From Flemingiibacterium sp045579105 (GTDB lineage: Bacteria > Bacillota > Clostridia > Oscillospirales > CAG-272): a stretch of DNA of 29,190 bases. The notes beneath the pieces are model-generated. The model saw only the letters and a program-made list of their open reading frames with translations. It was not told the origin of the DNA and ran no database searches. Location of the stretch: the NCBI GenBank assembly GCA_045579105.1, contig JAZNLM010000033.1, positions 1 through 29,190 of the forward strand, written 5' to 3'. Every line of letters begins with the position of its first letter. Position 1 is the first letter of the stretch. This document shows positions 1 through 7,368 of this stretch, in pieces. The position numbers were made by a program, and so were the translations under genes.

Positions 1-35
1 CAGCGCTCTTCTATGGTAAAATGGTGGTAGCTCAT
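1..35 (-). CDS. IS30-like transposase, N-terminus only (runs off left edge)
   Basis: Only the first eleven codons are in the window, reading MSYHHFTIEER on the minus strand. The start ATG (33-35) follows a strong GGAGGA ribosome-binding site at about 42-47. A short aromatic/His-rich start followed by (L/F)T(I/R)EER is the usual opening of IS30-family transposases, where it begins an N-terminal helix-turn-helix. A TATAAT-like -10 lies about 40 bases upstream. The gene would carry a C-terminal DDE domain beyond the left edge, which cannot be seen. Assignment rests on eleven residues plus the end-like sequence at 115-136, so it is tentative. Confidence 0.5.
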   Translation of the reverse strand, partial: MSYHHFTIEER

Positions 36-114
36 ATAAATCCTCCTTGGTTTATTTGTTTTGTGGTTATTACAATTATACCATGGATTTATATGGGCTT
101 CATTTTTTTATTTA

Positions 115-136
115 CTGTTGCACTTAATAGTATAAC
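115..136. repeat. Candidate terminal inverted repeat of the IS30-like element
   Basis: The 22 bases beginning CTGTTGCACTTAAT resemble IS30-family ends, which in Firmicutes commonly contain a TGTTGCACTT-like block outside the transposase promoter. It lies about 80 bases upstream of the transposase start, a normal distance for such an element. The opposite end and any target-site duplication are outside the window, so the exact tip is unknown. The adjoining tpiA terminator (151-180) is intact, so insertion was just beyond the operon. Confidence 0.4.
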
Positions 137-150
137 TCACCGGTAATAGA

Positions 151-180
151 AAATAGCCTTTCCATACGGAAAGGCTATTT
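151..180 (-). terminator. Rho-independent terminator of the pgk-tpiA operon
   Basis: Perfect 13-bp stem (151-163 with 168-180) and a 4-base ATAC loop. Read on the minus strand it is followed by a T-rich stretch. It lies 16 bases past the tpiA stop codon. Confidence 0.9.
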
Positions 181-196
181 CTTTTAGTATTCGTAA

Positions 197-964
197 TTAC
201 TGAGCCGCGTCAACGATTACGGTAAAGTCAGCAGTCTTGAGAGAAGCGCCGCCGATGAGTCCGCCGTCAACGTTAGTCTTGGAAAGAAGCTCTGCCGCAT
301 TCTTTGCGTTCATAGAGCCGCCGTACTGAACAGTAACAGCCTCTGCAGCATCCTTGCCGAACATTTCAGCAACAGCCGCGCGAACGAAGCCGTTGCCCTC
401 GTCAGCCTGATCTGCAGTAGCGGTAACACCGGTACCGATAGCCCAAACAGGCTCGTATGCGATGATGATGTTCTTAAGCTGCTCGGGCTTAACGTTAGTA
501 AGAGCCATCTTGGTCTGATACTTGAGGAGAGTTTCGGTGTATCCAAGCTCTCTCTGCTCAAGAGTTTCACCTACGCAAACGATTGCGGTAAGACCTGCGT
601 TAACAGCCGCGAGAGTGCGAAGGTTAACGGTCTGGTCGGTTTCGCCGAAATACTGACGGCGCTCGGAGTGACCGATTACAACGTACTCGACTCCACAAGC
701 ATTAAGCATCTTTGCGGAAATTTCGCCGGTGTATGCGCCCGACTCCTTGAAGTGTACATTCTCTGCGCCGATCTTTACGTTGGTGCCTTTTGCAGCCTCA
801 ACAGCAGCGGCAATGTCAACAAACGGTACGCAAAGCACGATGTCGCAGCCGTCCTTGCCAGCAACCATAGGAGCAAGCTCGGTGATAAATGCGGTGGTTT
901 CTGCAGGTGTCATATTCATCTTCCAGTTACCTGCGATAACTGTTTTTCTGGTAGCCTTGTTCAT
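197..964 (-). CDS. tpiA: Triosephosphate isomerase
   Basis: Interconverts dihydroxyacetone phosphate and glyceraldehyde 3-phosphate in cytosolic glycolysis and gluconeogenesis. The 255-residue product has the family's usual length. Active-site residues are visible: N13 and K15 (GNWKMN), the electrophile H99 (IGHSERR) and the catalytic base E171 (YEPVWAIGTG), followed by the mobile loop 6 and the phosphate-binding segments GGSMN (215-219) and GGLIGGASL (234-242). Loop 6 reads GTGVTAT where Lys or Arg usually replaces the Val. The frame stays open 46 codons further upstream, but the ATG at 964 is chosen because GAAAGGA precedes it and the protein then begins as other TpiA proteins do. It is the second gene of a pgk-tpiA operon, 70 bases after pgk, with its own terminator. 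Confidence 0.97.
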   Translation of the reverse strand: MNKATRKTVIAGNWKMNMTPAETTAFITELAPMVAGKDGCDIVLCVPFVDIAAAVEAAKGTNVKIGAENVHFKESGAYTGEISAKMLNACGVEYVVIGHSERRQYFGETDQTVNLRTLAAVNAGLTAIVCVGETLEQRELGYTETLLKYQTKMALTNVKPEQLKNIIIAYEPVWAIGTGVTATADQADEGNGFVRAAVAEMFGKDAAEAVTVQYGGSMNAKNAAELLSKTNVDGGLIGGASLKTADFTVIVDAAQ

Positions 965-992
965 TTTAGTATGTTCCTTTCGATTATTGACA

Positions 993-1028
993 AAACCGTG
1001 GGCGGATATGTAATCCGCCCTATGGTTT
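993..1028 (-). other. Intergenic hairpin between pgk and tpiA
   Basis: An 8-bp perfect stem, GGGCGGAT at 1000-1007 with ATCCGCCC at 1013-1020, has a 5-base loop. AAACC at 993-997 and GGTTT at 1024-1028 extend it across a small internal loop. No real T-run follows in the direction of transcription, so it looks less like a terminator than an mRNA processing or stability element that could set the Pgk:TpiA ratio. That role is inference. Confidence 0.55.
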
Positions 1029-1034
1029 ATATAA

Positions 1035-2330
1035 TTATTCCTTTTCGTTAAGGCAAGCAATGCCGGGAAGCTCAAGACCTTCGAGGAACTCAAGCGAAGC
1101 ACCGCCGCCGGTGGAAACGTGAGTCATCTTGTCAGCATAGCCGAGGGTTTCAACTGCAGCCGCGGAGTCACCGCCGCCGATGATGGAGATTGCGTCGGAC
1201 TCTGCGATAGCCTTTGCTACCGAACGGGTACCGGATGCGAAGTTCTCCCACTCGGAAACGCCCATAGGACCGTTCCAGATAACTGTGCCTGCGCCAACGA
1301 GGCTCTTTGCGAAGAGCTCTTCGGTCTTTTCACCGATGTCAAGGCCCATCCAGCCATCCGGGATAGAATCGCTGTAGATTTCCATGCAAACGGTGTCTTC
1401 CTTGTACTCACGGCCGATCTTGTTATCAACGGGGAGAAGGAGATTTACGCCCTTTTCCTTTGCCTTTGCAACGAGCTCGTTTGCAAGGTCAAGCTTGTCG
1501 TACTCGCAAATGGAAGTACCAATCGGAAGTCCCTGTGCCTTGAAGAAGGTGTATGCCATACCGCCACCAATGATGATGGTGTCGCACTTATTGAGAAGAT
1601 TGTTGATAACGCCAATCTTGTCGGAAACCTTTGCGCCGCCGAGGATTGCCACGAACGGGCGAACCGGATCCTCAAGAGCCTTACCCATAACCTCGATTTC
1701 CTTCTGGATGAGGTAGCCGCAAACTGCGGTGTCGAGATAGTCAGCAACGCCTGCAGTGGAAGCGTGTGCTCTGTGAGCGGTACCGAACGCGTCGTTTACG
1801 TAAATCTCTGCGAGGCTTGCCATTTCCTTGGCAAACTCGGGATCGTTCTTTTCTTCAGCAGCGTGGAAGCGTACGTTCTCGAGAAGGAGAACCTCGCCGT
1901 CCTTAAGAGCTGCAGCCTTTGCCTTTGCGTCGGGACCGATAACATCCTTTGCGAGAGTTACGTTGATGCCCTTTGCGGTAAGGTCGTCAGCAACGATCTT
2001 AAGAGAAAGCTTGGTTATATCGTCCTTAGCCTTTTCGAGCATAGCCGCGGTTGCTGCTGCCTGCTCTGCCTCGGGGAGAGCCTCAATCTTTTTCTTGTCC
2101 TTCTTGGAGAGCTTAAGCTCTGCGTCAAGAACGTTGTGAGGTCTGCCCATATGGGAGCAAAGGATAACCTTCGCGCCGTTGTCAACGAGATACTTGATTG
2201 TCTTCATCGCGCCGACGATACGCTTGTCGTCGGTAATCTTACCGTCCTTAACGGGTACGTTGAAATCGCAGCGACAGAGAACTCTCTTGCCCGCAACAGC
2301 GATATCTTCTACGGATTTCTTGTTGTACAT
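1035..2330 (-). CDS. pgk: Phosphoglycerate kinase with a roughly 35-residue insertion
   Basis: Transfers phosphate from 1,3-bisphosphoglycerate to ADP, the first ATP-yielding step of lower glycolysis. Family signatures run in order: RCDFNVP (20-26), SHMGRP (59-64), LLENVRF (149-155), VNDAFGTAHRAHAST (178-192), the hinge and nucleotide segment GGAKVSDKIGVI (231-242), WNGPMGV (352-358) and GGGDSAAAVE (385-394), ending in STGGGASLEFLEG. At 431 residues it is longer than the usual 390-400. The excess is a Lys/Glu/Ala-rich, probably helical stretch at about 72-108 in the N-domain, just after SHMGRP. The start follows AGAGGTG. It is first in the operon with tpiA; gapA is not adjacent, unlike in many clostridia. 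Confidence 0.97.
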   Translation of the reverse strand: MYNKKSVEDIAVAGKRVLCRCDFNVPVKDGKITDDKRIVGAMKTIKYLVDNGAKVILCSHMGRPHNVLDAELKLSKKDKKKIEALPEAEQAAATAAMLEKAKDDITKLSLKIVADDLTAKGINVTLAKDVIGPDAKAKAAALKDGEVLLLENVRFHAAEEKNDPEFAKEMASLAEIYVNDAFGTAHRAHASTAGVADYLDTAVCGYLIQKEIEVMGKALEDPVRPFVAILGGAKVSDKIGVINNLLNKCDTIIIGGGMAYTFFKAQGLPIGTSICEYDKLDLANELVAKAKEKGVNLLLPVDNKIGREYKEDTVCMEIYSDSIPDGWMGLDIGEKTEELFAKSLVGAGTVIWNGPMGVSEWENFASGTRSVAKAIAESDAISIIGGGDSAAAVETLGYADKMTHVSTGGGASLEFLEGLELPGIACLNEKE

Positions 2331-2365
2331 ATATTTTCACCTCTATAAAAAATTTTGCATTTTCA

Positions 2366-2383
2366 TGATTGCCTCTGCAATCA
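2366..2383 (-). other. 5'-terminal hairpin of the pgk transcript
   Basis: TGATTGC / GCAATCA (7 bp, CTCT loop) sits where transcription from the proximal pgk promoter should begin, so the mRNA would start with this stem-loop. Such 5'-end hairpins can protect mRNA from RNase J or pyrophosphohydrolase attack; that role is inference. Confidence 0.45.
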
Positions 2384-2389
2384 AAGGTT

Positions 2390-2418
2390 ATTTTACCATA
2401 TTTCGCCGTTTTTATCAA
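2390..2418 (-). promoter_or_regulatory. Proximal sigma-A promoter of pgk-tpiA
   Basis: On the minus strand TTGATA (2413-2418), a 17-base spacer, then TAAAAT (2390-2395). Predicted start is near 2383, giving a leader of about 50 bases before pgk. Confidence 0.6.
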
Positions 2419-2492
2419 TATAAAATTGTGAAAAACTTGCTAATTTCAAAATTTTTTCTTTTACTTACAATATTTTATCCCGAAATACACCA

Positions 2493-2521
2493 ATTATAAT
2501 ACAAAATGACAGTGTTTTCAA
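2493..2521 (-). promoter_or_regulatory. Distal sigma-A promoter of pgk-tpiA
   Basis: On the minus strand TTGAAA (2516-2521), a 17-base spacer, then a perfect TATAAT (2493-2498). It begins inside the last codons of uppP. Together with the proximal site it gives pgk two stacked promoters. Confidence 0.65.
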
Positions 2522-3363
2522 AAAATCCACTGTTTAGCCGCAAAATATACCAGTACCACTGCGCCGAGTGCTATACGGTACCAGCCGAAAACGCAAAAGT
2601 CGTGCTTCTTGATAAAATCCATTAAGAAGCGTATGCACACCATAGAAACAGCGAATGCAGATACCATACCGATAAGCAGTATAACCGCTTCTGGAGCAGT
2701 AAACGCAAAGCCAAAACCGACAAGTTTCAGAAGCGATGCGCCAAACATTACGGGAATACCGAGGAAAAACGTGAACTCCGCCGCAGTGGTACGGTCAACG
2801 CCGAGCATAAGTCCTCCGAGTATTGTTGAGCCCGAACGCGACGTGCCTGGTAAGATAGCCGCAATAAGCTGGAAAAGTCCGATACCGAGTGCGCGCTTAT
2901 AATCGAGGTTATCAATATCGGTGACGGCAAACTCCTTGTTCTTGTTACGTTTTTCAACGATAATAAACGCAACGCCGACAAGCACGAGCATAATTCCCAC
3001 AGTCCAACCGTTGTAGAACAGCGCGTCGATGTAATCGTCGAGCAGAACGCCGACAACTGCCGCAGGCAGGCACGCAACGATGATCTTAAGCCACATCGAA
3101 AATTTTCTCTTGCTGATTATACCGAGAACTTCTCCCTTTTTCGTAAACGGCCATATCTTTTTGAAGAATACAACCGCAACCGCAAGTATCGCGCCGAGCT
3201 GTATTACTACCTCAAACATCTCGAAAAAGCCTTCGGAAACTCCCGTAAACTTGACAAATTCTTCAAGTAGTATAAGATGTCCCGTCGACGATATCGGCAG
3301 CCATTCGGTAATACCTTCGACTATACCGAAAAGAAGCGATTTCAGTATTTCCAGAAATATCAT
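2518..3363 (-). CDS. uppP: Undecaprenyl-diphosphatase (UppP/BacA)
   Basis: Integral membrane enzyme that dephosphorylates undecaprenyl pyrophosphate outside the membrane, recycling the lipid carrier for peptidoglycan and other polymers; high levels give bacitracin resistance. The 281-residue protein is highly hydrophobic with about eight membrane segments. Both family motifs are present: EGITEWLPISSTGHLIL (16-32, with E16, E20, S26 and H29 in the catalytic pocket) and PGTSRSGSTI (172-181, with the essential R176). The ATG at 3363 follows AAGGAG. It begins 15 bases after the upstream U32 gene and is probably co-transcribed with it; its 3' end overlaps the distal pgk promoter. Confidence 0.95.
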   Translation of the reverse strand: MIFLEILKSLLFGIVEGITEWLPISSTGHLILLEEFVKFTGVSEGFFEMFEVVIQLGAILAVAVVFFKKIWPFTKKGEVLGIISKRKFSMWLKIIVACLPAAVVGVLLDDYIDALFYNGWTVGIMLVLVGVAFIIVEKRNKNKEFAVTDIDNLDYKRALGIGLFQLIAAILPGTSRSGSTILGGLMLGVDRTTAAEFTFFLGIPVMFGASLLKLVGFGFAFTAPEAVILLIGMVSAFAVSMVCIRFLMDFIKKHDFCVFGWYRIALGAVVLVYFAAKQWIF

Positions 3364-3378
3364 ATCCGTTTCTCCTTT

Positions 3379-4656
3379 TTACATCGCGCGTACTATGTCG
3401 CCCACTTTAACGGGGAACGGCACTTTAGCGGAAAATTCCATATACGGGTGAGGCGCTGATTCTATAACCCCGCCGTTTGCATCGTAAAGCTCGCCGAAAT
3501 GCATAGGGCGACCTATTTTGCCGGGCGAGATTATCTCAACGTCAGAGTTTGCAAAGACCTTATTTCGCTGTACGAAGTGCGCCACACCCGTTTGTTCATC
3601 GTATGCCGTAACACGGCAGAGATATGCCTTCTCTTTCATATAACCCGGCTGTGTGGTAGTGTTTGCATCTTCCATAGGGTTATCAAAATAGTAGCCCGTG
3701 TGGTATTCGCGGTGACTTACCGATTCAAGCTCGTTTTTCCACAGCGGATTATATTCGTACTTTTCGGGGTCTGCCAAATAGTTGTCAATCGCCATGCGGT
3801 ACATATTGGTTACAACAGCCGCGTAATATTCGCTCTTCATACGACCTTCTATCTTGAAGCTATCGATGCCGCACTCGATAAGTTCGGGAATATGCTCTAT
3901 CATGCAAGTGTCTTTGCTTGACAATAAGAACGTACCTCGCTCACCTTCGATTACGGGAATGCGGTTGTCGGGACGTTTTTCTTCCGCAATCTCATAAGAG
4001 GCAACACCTTCACCTGCAATTTCGCTCGGAGCGTAAGACATATTCCAGCGGCAAGGCTGTGCACACCGTCCCCGATTCGCATCGCGTCCGACGAAGTGCT
4101 GTGAAAGCAAGCAACGTCCACTATAGGAGATGCACATTGAGCCGTGTATAAATGCTTCAAGCTCGAGTTCATCGGGAACGTTTTTGCGTATCTCGCGGAT
4201 TTCTTCAAGCGTAAGCTCGCGCGCAAGGACAACTCTCTTCGCGCCGAGTCTGTACCATTCACGGCAAGCGGCGGCGCTGACCGTGCTCTGCTGTGTAGAC
4301 ACGTGTATTTCCGTATCGGGCATATATTCGCGAACAAGCGCCATTACGCCAATGTCCGCGGCGATAACCGCATCTATTCCAATATCACTTATGCTTTTAA
4401 CAAACTCCGTAAGCTTCGGATATTCGTGGGTGTGCGGCATTGTGTTGAGCGTAAGATTTACACGTACACTTCGCTCGTGCGCATAGTTGACAGCTTCGCG
4501 AAGCTCGTCGAGCGTAAAATTGTCAGCCGCGGCACGCATACCGAAATCGTCGCCTGCGAGATAGACCGCGTTTGCGCCGTAAAGTATAGCGGCTTTCATT
4601 TTATCAAAGTTGCCCGCGGGCGAGAGAAGCTCGGGGGCTTTTCTATTTTTTTTCAC
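3379..4656 (-). CDS. trhP: U32-family protein, TrhP-type tRNA uridine hydroxylation enzyme
   Basis: A member of the U32 'peptidase' family; close homologues (E. coli YegQ/TrhP, B. subtilis YrrN/YrrO) act with prephenate in making 5-hydroxyuridine at tRNA wobble position 34. The N-terminal PELLSPAGNFDKMKAA and the signature around HGSMCISYSGRCLL through RDANRGRCAQPCRW are clear. Four cysteines, about 175, 182, 198 and 202, are placed like the Fe-S ligands of U32 relatives UbiU/UbiV (inference). I use the GTG at 4656 because AAGAGGTG lies six bases upstream of it; an upstream GTG at 4665 is part of that Shine-Dalgarno itself. Product is 425 residues. It leads an operon with uppP. RlhA-type rRNA modification is a less likely alternative. 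Confidence 0.8.
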   Translation of the reverse strand: MKKNRKAPELLSPAGNFDKMKAAILYGANAVYLAGDDFGMRAAADNFTLDELREAVNYAHERSVRVNLTLNTMPHTHEYPKLTEFVKSISDIGIDAVIAADIGVMALVREYMPDTEIHVSTQQSTVSAAACREWYRLGAKRVVLARELTLEEIREIRKNVPDELELEAFIHGSMCISYSGRCLLSQHFVGRDANRGRCAQPCRWNMSYAPSEIAGEGVASYEIAEEKRPDNRIPVIEGERGTFLLSSKDTCMIEHIPELIECGIDSFKIEGRMKSEYYAAVVTNMYRMAIDNYLADPEKYEYNPLWKNELESVSHREYHTGYYFDNPMEDANTTTQPGYMKEKAYLCRVTAYDEQTGVAHFVQRNKVFANSDVEIISPGKIGRPMHFGELYDANGGVIESAPHPYMEFSAKVPFPVKVGDIVRAM

Positions 4657-4695
4657 AGAGTTCACCTCTTAAAAAGTTCATATTTACTTATGTTA

Positions 4696-4724
4696 ATAAT
4701 ATCATTTTTCTCGCAAAATTGCAA
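4696..4724 (-). promoter_or_regulatory. Sigma-A promoter of the trhP-uppP operon
   Basis: Minus strand TTGCAA (4719-4724), 17-base spacer, TATTAT (4696-4701). It is about 40 bases upstream of the chosen GTG start. Confidence 0.6.
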
Positions 4725-4822
4725 GTAAAAGGCACAAAAATTCATATTTAGTTCGTTTATTTGATGCCAAAATGAGCAATATAAGTAGTAGATTAACGAA
4801 TTATTAACGAAAGGGTATTATT

Positions 4823-6133
4823 ATGCCGTCAAAAAATATTTACAGAGCCGATATGCCCCGTTTCGGAGAACTCGACAAGGATACCGCCTGTGACGTGCTC
4901 GTAATCGGCGGTGGTCTTTGCGGACTTTTGTGCTCATATTACCTGACACGTGCGGGCGCTGATGTACTTCTTTGCGAGGCTGATCGCATTGCAAATGCAA
5001 CCACCGTGCGCTCCACTGCAATTATAACATCGGGGCAGGATATACTTTGCCGCGATATCGCAAATCGATTTGGTGAAGACTACGGGGCGGCTGTGATGAG
5101 TGAGCGGGGCGCCGCTCTTGAAAAATACCGCCGTCTTGCAAAAGAACTCGGATTCAAGTGTGAAGAGGTGGACTATTACCTTTACACTACTGAAAATCCG
5201 TCCGAGCTTGCTAAGGAGTACGGACTTCTGCAAAAGCTTGGCTTTGATGCCGAGCTTACCTCTTCTATGCCGCTTGACGTCCCGATGAACGCCGCACTGA
5301 AATTCAAAAAACAGCTTCAGCTCGACCCACTTGATTTTTCGGTGCATATAGCCAAAGGACTTAACATTTGCGAAAACACGCGGATAACATCACTCACCGA
5401 CTTTGGTGCAGCCGCGAAAAGCGGTTCGGGCGAATACAAAATAAAAGCAAGCCGTGTGATAATCGCCACACACTTCCCTTTCCCGAAACTGAAAGGACTG
5501 TTTGCGCTTAAATTGTATCAACAGCGCTCGTACGTGCTCGCACTCGACGGCGTCCCCGCTATAGGCGGCACGTACGAGGATATCGCAGACAACGGCGTTT
5601 ATATGCGGATGTATAACGGTCTTTTGCTGCTTGGCGGCGGCGACCACCGAACAGGCAAAACGGGCGGGGGACTTGATGCCCTTACGAGATATAAAAACAA
5701 GCATTTCCCGAGTGCCAGACCCGTGACCTCGTGGGCAACGCAGGACACTATGAGCCTTGACGGACTTCCTTATATCGGACGACTCACGAAAAGCGACGCC
5801 AGAACGTATGTCGCTACGGGATTTGAGGGCAACGGCTTTATAGGCTCTATGATGTCAGCTACAATATTGACCGATATGGTACTTGGGCGCAAAAACCAAG
5901 CCGCAAGGCTATTTTCTCCCTCACGCAGTATGTTTTCTGTGCAGCTTTTCAAAAATATTGGTTCTACACTCGCGGATTTTGTCACTCCAACAACAAAGCG
6001 CTGCCCGCATCTTGGCTGCGCGCTTAAATGGAACGCAGACGAGCGTTCGTGGGACTGTCCCTGCCACGGCTCACGCTTTTCAGAGGACGGCAAGCTTTTG
6101 AACGGTCCCGCGCAGGGAGATATTGATATATAA
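4823..6133 (+). CDS. FAD-dependent oxidoreductase with C-terminal Rieske [2Fe-2S] domain (YhfW-like)
   Basis: Residues about 24-380 form a glycine-oxidase-like (DAO) fold: the dinucleotide motif VLVIGGGLCGLLCSYYLTRAG (25-45) with an acidic residue after the next strand (CEADRI), and a late GFEGNGFIGSMMSATILTDM flavin-binding segment. Residues 393-436 are a Rieske module with ligands C394, H396, C412 and H415, and the extra disulfide pair C399 and C414 typical of bc1/b6f-type Rieske proteins. The architecture matches B. subtilis YhfW, although that family is usually about 500 residues and this Rieske domain ends soon after the second motif. Substrate is unknown; a soluble amine or amino-acid oxidation role is only suggested by the fold. 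The ATG follows GAAAGGG. It is a single-gene unit, convergent with spo0A. Confidence 0.88.
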   Translation: MPSKNIYRADMPRFGELDKDTACDVLVIGGGLCGLLCSYYLTRAGADVLLCEADRIANATTVRSTAIITSGQDILCRDIANRFGEDYGAAVMSERGAALEKYRRLAKELGFKCEEVDYYLYTTENPSELAKEYGLLQKLGFDAELTSSMPLDVPMNAALKFKKQLQLDPLDFSVHIAKGLNICENTRITSLTDFGAAAKSGSGEYKIKASRVIIATHFPFPKLKGLFALKLYQQRSYVLALDGVPAIGGTYEDIADNGVYMRMYNGLLLLGGGDHRTGKTGGGLDALTRYKNKHFPSARPVTSWATQDTMSLDGLPYIGRLTKSDARTYVATGFEGNGFIGSMMSATILTDMVLGRKNQAARLFSPSRSMFSVQLFKNIGSTLADFVTPTTKRCPHLGCALKWNADERSWDCPCHGSRFSEDGKLLNGPAQGDIDI

Positions 6134-6163
6134 AAAATCGGTCGCCCGAAAGCGACCGATTTT
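6134..6163. terminator. Bidirectional terminator between the Rieske oxidoreductase and spo0A
   Basis: A perfect 12-bp stem (6134-6145 with 6152-6163) and CCGAAA loop. A's flank one side and T's the other, so it can end transcription from both convergent genes, whose stop codons lie within a few bases of it. Confidence 0.9.
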
Positions 6164-6164
6164 A

Positions 6165-6980
6165 TTAGACTCCGACACCGAGTCTTAATTTATCCGAGAT
6201 CATGGCGATAAACTCGCTGTTGGTCGGTTTGCCGCGCTGACGGCTTATCGTGTAGCCGAAATAACGGTTGAGTGTTTCCACGTCGCCGCGGTCCCACGCG
6301 ACCTCAATAGCGTGGCGAATAGCTCGTTCAACGCGTGAGGTTGCTGTACCGAACTGCTTGGCAACACTCGGGTAAAGCGATTTGGTAACATAGTTTATCA
6401 TATCGGGATCGGCTATGGTCATACCTATTGCACAGCGTAGATATGCAAAGCCCTTAATATGCGCAGGTATGCCAAGCGTGTGGAGTATTTCTGTGATCTG
6501 CGACTCTGTGGGCGTGTCCGATATGCTGTGGGTGCTTGGGCGGGTATTCGCACTTGTCGGTGCTGTACTCTTCTTCGTACGCGCCGAAACATTTGAGAGA
6601 GCACCGAGTACCGCATCACAAAATGCCGAAATTGTATACGGTTTGATAAGCGACAAGGCGCCGAGCATTCGACAAACCTCGCGAAGGATATCCGCGTACT
6701 CCTTCTCGCCCACAAGGAGCAGCTCCGTATTATGGTAAACGCCACTCTCTGCTCGGCGTTTTTCGTTATACGCCAGCTGCATCATCTGGACGCTTCCCAC
6801 AGATGCATCGCATATAAAAAGATCGTAAGTACTCTCAGAGAGTAAGCGCTCTGCCTCTTCAGCGCTTCTTGCCAACTCGACGGAAGGGAAACCGATTCGT
6901 CCAAGCAGGCTTATCATCTCGCGGCACACCTCATCCTCCGCGGCACACACCAAAAGTCGGCTTTGTTTTTCAGTAATCAT
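6165..6980 (-). CDS. spo0A: Spo0A-type sporulation response regulator with divergent receiver domain
   Basis: Master regulator of entry into sporulation; the phosphorylated protein binds 0A boxes. The C-terminal effector domain (about 160-267) is unmistakable, with GIPAHIKG, SRVERAIRHAIEVAW (recognition helix, about 215-229) and KPTNSEFIAMISDKLRL. The N-terminal receiver (about 8-128) is poorly conserved: the acidic pair is E15-D16, the likely phosphoacceptor D58 and the switch Lys K113 remain, but the usual MP after the phosphoacceptor is lost and the Thr/Ser switch position is G91. A Thr/Ser-rich linker (131-160) joins the domains. The ATG at 6980 follows AAAGGAG. It is monocistronic, without the spoIVB neighbour common in other spore formers. 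Length is 271 residues. Confidence 0.93.
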   Translation of the reverse strand: MITEKQSRLLVCAAEDEVCREMISLLGRIGFPSVELARSAEEAERLLSESTYDLFICDASVGSVQMMQLAYNEKRRAESGVYHNTELLLVGEKEYADILREVCRMLGALSLIKPYTISAFCDAVLGALSNVSARTKKSTAPTSANTRPSTHSISDTPTESQITEILHTLGIPAHIKGFAYLRCAIGMTIADPDMINYVTKSLYPSVAKQFGTATSRVERAIRHAIEVAWDRGDVETLNRYFGYTISRQRGKPTNSEFIAMISDKLRLGVGV

Positions 6981-7042
6981 ATTATTCTCCTTTGTATTGT
7001 TATTATTCCGCCATTTTCGGCGGTATTTGTCATCGCTTCTAT

Positions 7043-7071
7043 ATTTTACCATTTATTTACAGAAAATGCAA
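7043..7071 (-). promoter_or_regulatory. Sigma-A-like promoter of spo0A
   Basis: Minus strand TTGCAT (7066-7071), 17-base spacer, TAAAAT (7043-7048). It would give a leader of about 55 bases. No clear sigma-H promoter was recognised. Confidence 0.55.
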
Positions 7072-7112
7072 TACTTGTTGAGCAAATATACTTCCAATAT
7101 TTAACTTCGAAT

Positions 7113-7206
7113 AGCGTCGAAAGCTATGCACACTACACTACTTTCGACAAACGGCGTACGAAGTTTGTCGAGCACTGTCGGAAATGTTATTGCTTTTTTC
7201 GACTAA
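7113..7206. promoter_or_regulatory. Cluster of Spo0A-binding (0A) boxes
   Basis: Against the 0A consensus TTTGTCRAA there is a perfect match on the minus strand at 7143-7151, 8/9 matches at 7164-7172 (plus) and 7198-7206 (minus), and weaker core matches at 7113-7121 and 7174-7182 (plus). The first two face each other as a dyad, with TCGACAAAC at 7144-7152 and GTTTGTCGA at 7163-7171. The cluster starts about 40 bases upstream of the spo0A promoter -35 element, consistent with autoregulation. It is more than 120 bases upstream of the rplU promoter. The rest of the 6981-7467 gap shows no coding potential. Confidence 0.6.
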
Positions 7207-7332
7207 TATCGCGGGCGGTCACTGCCACCATACCTATACATTCTGCAACCCGCAAATCTCAAGATCTATTAAATTTTGGATGTATAATCGCATTTTTAGT
7301 CACATTATACAAAGAATTTTTCCGAATACCTA

Positions 7333-7361
7333 TTGACATCAACGCCATAATATGTTATAAT
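7333..7361 (+). promoter_or_regulatory. Consensus extended -10 sigma-A promoter of rplU-prp-rpmA
   Basis: Exact TTGACA (7333-7338), 17-base spacer, exact TATAAT (7356-7361), with an upstream TGN extended -10 (7353-7355). Predicted start is near 7368. Confidence 0.9.
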
Positions 7362-7368
7362 GAGGAGC

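Noticed and set aside
1119..2348. Long plus-strand open frame (409 codons) opposite pgk
   Set aside because: It is antisense to a fully conserved pgk frame, has no ribosome-binding site and reads as Cys/Leu-rich noise; codon bias of pgk keeps the complementary frame open.
4740..4822. Plus-strand promoter for the Rieske oxidoreductase gene
   Set aside because: A TATAAG and a TTGATG are present but only 13 bases apart, so I could not support a specific promoter.
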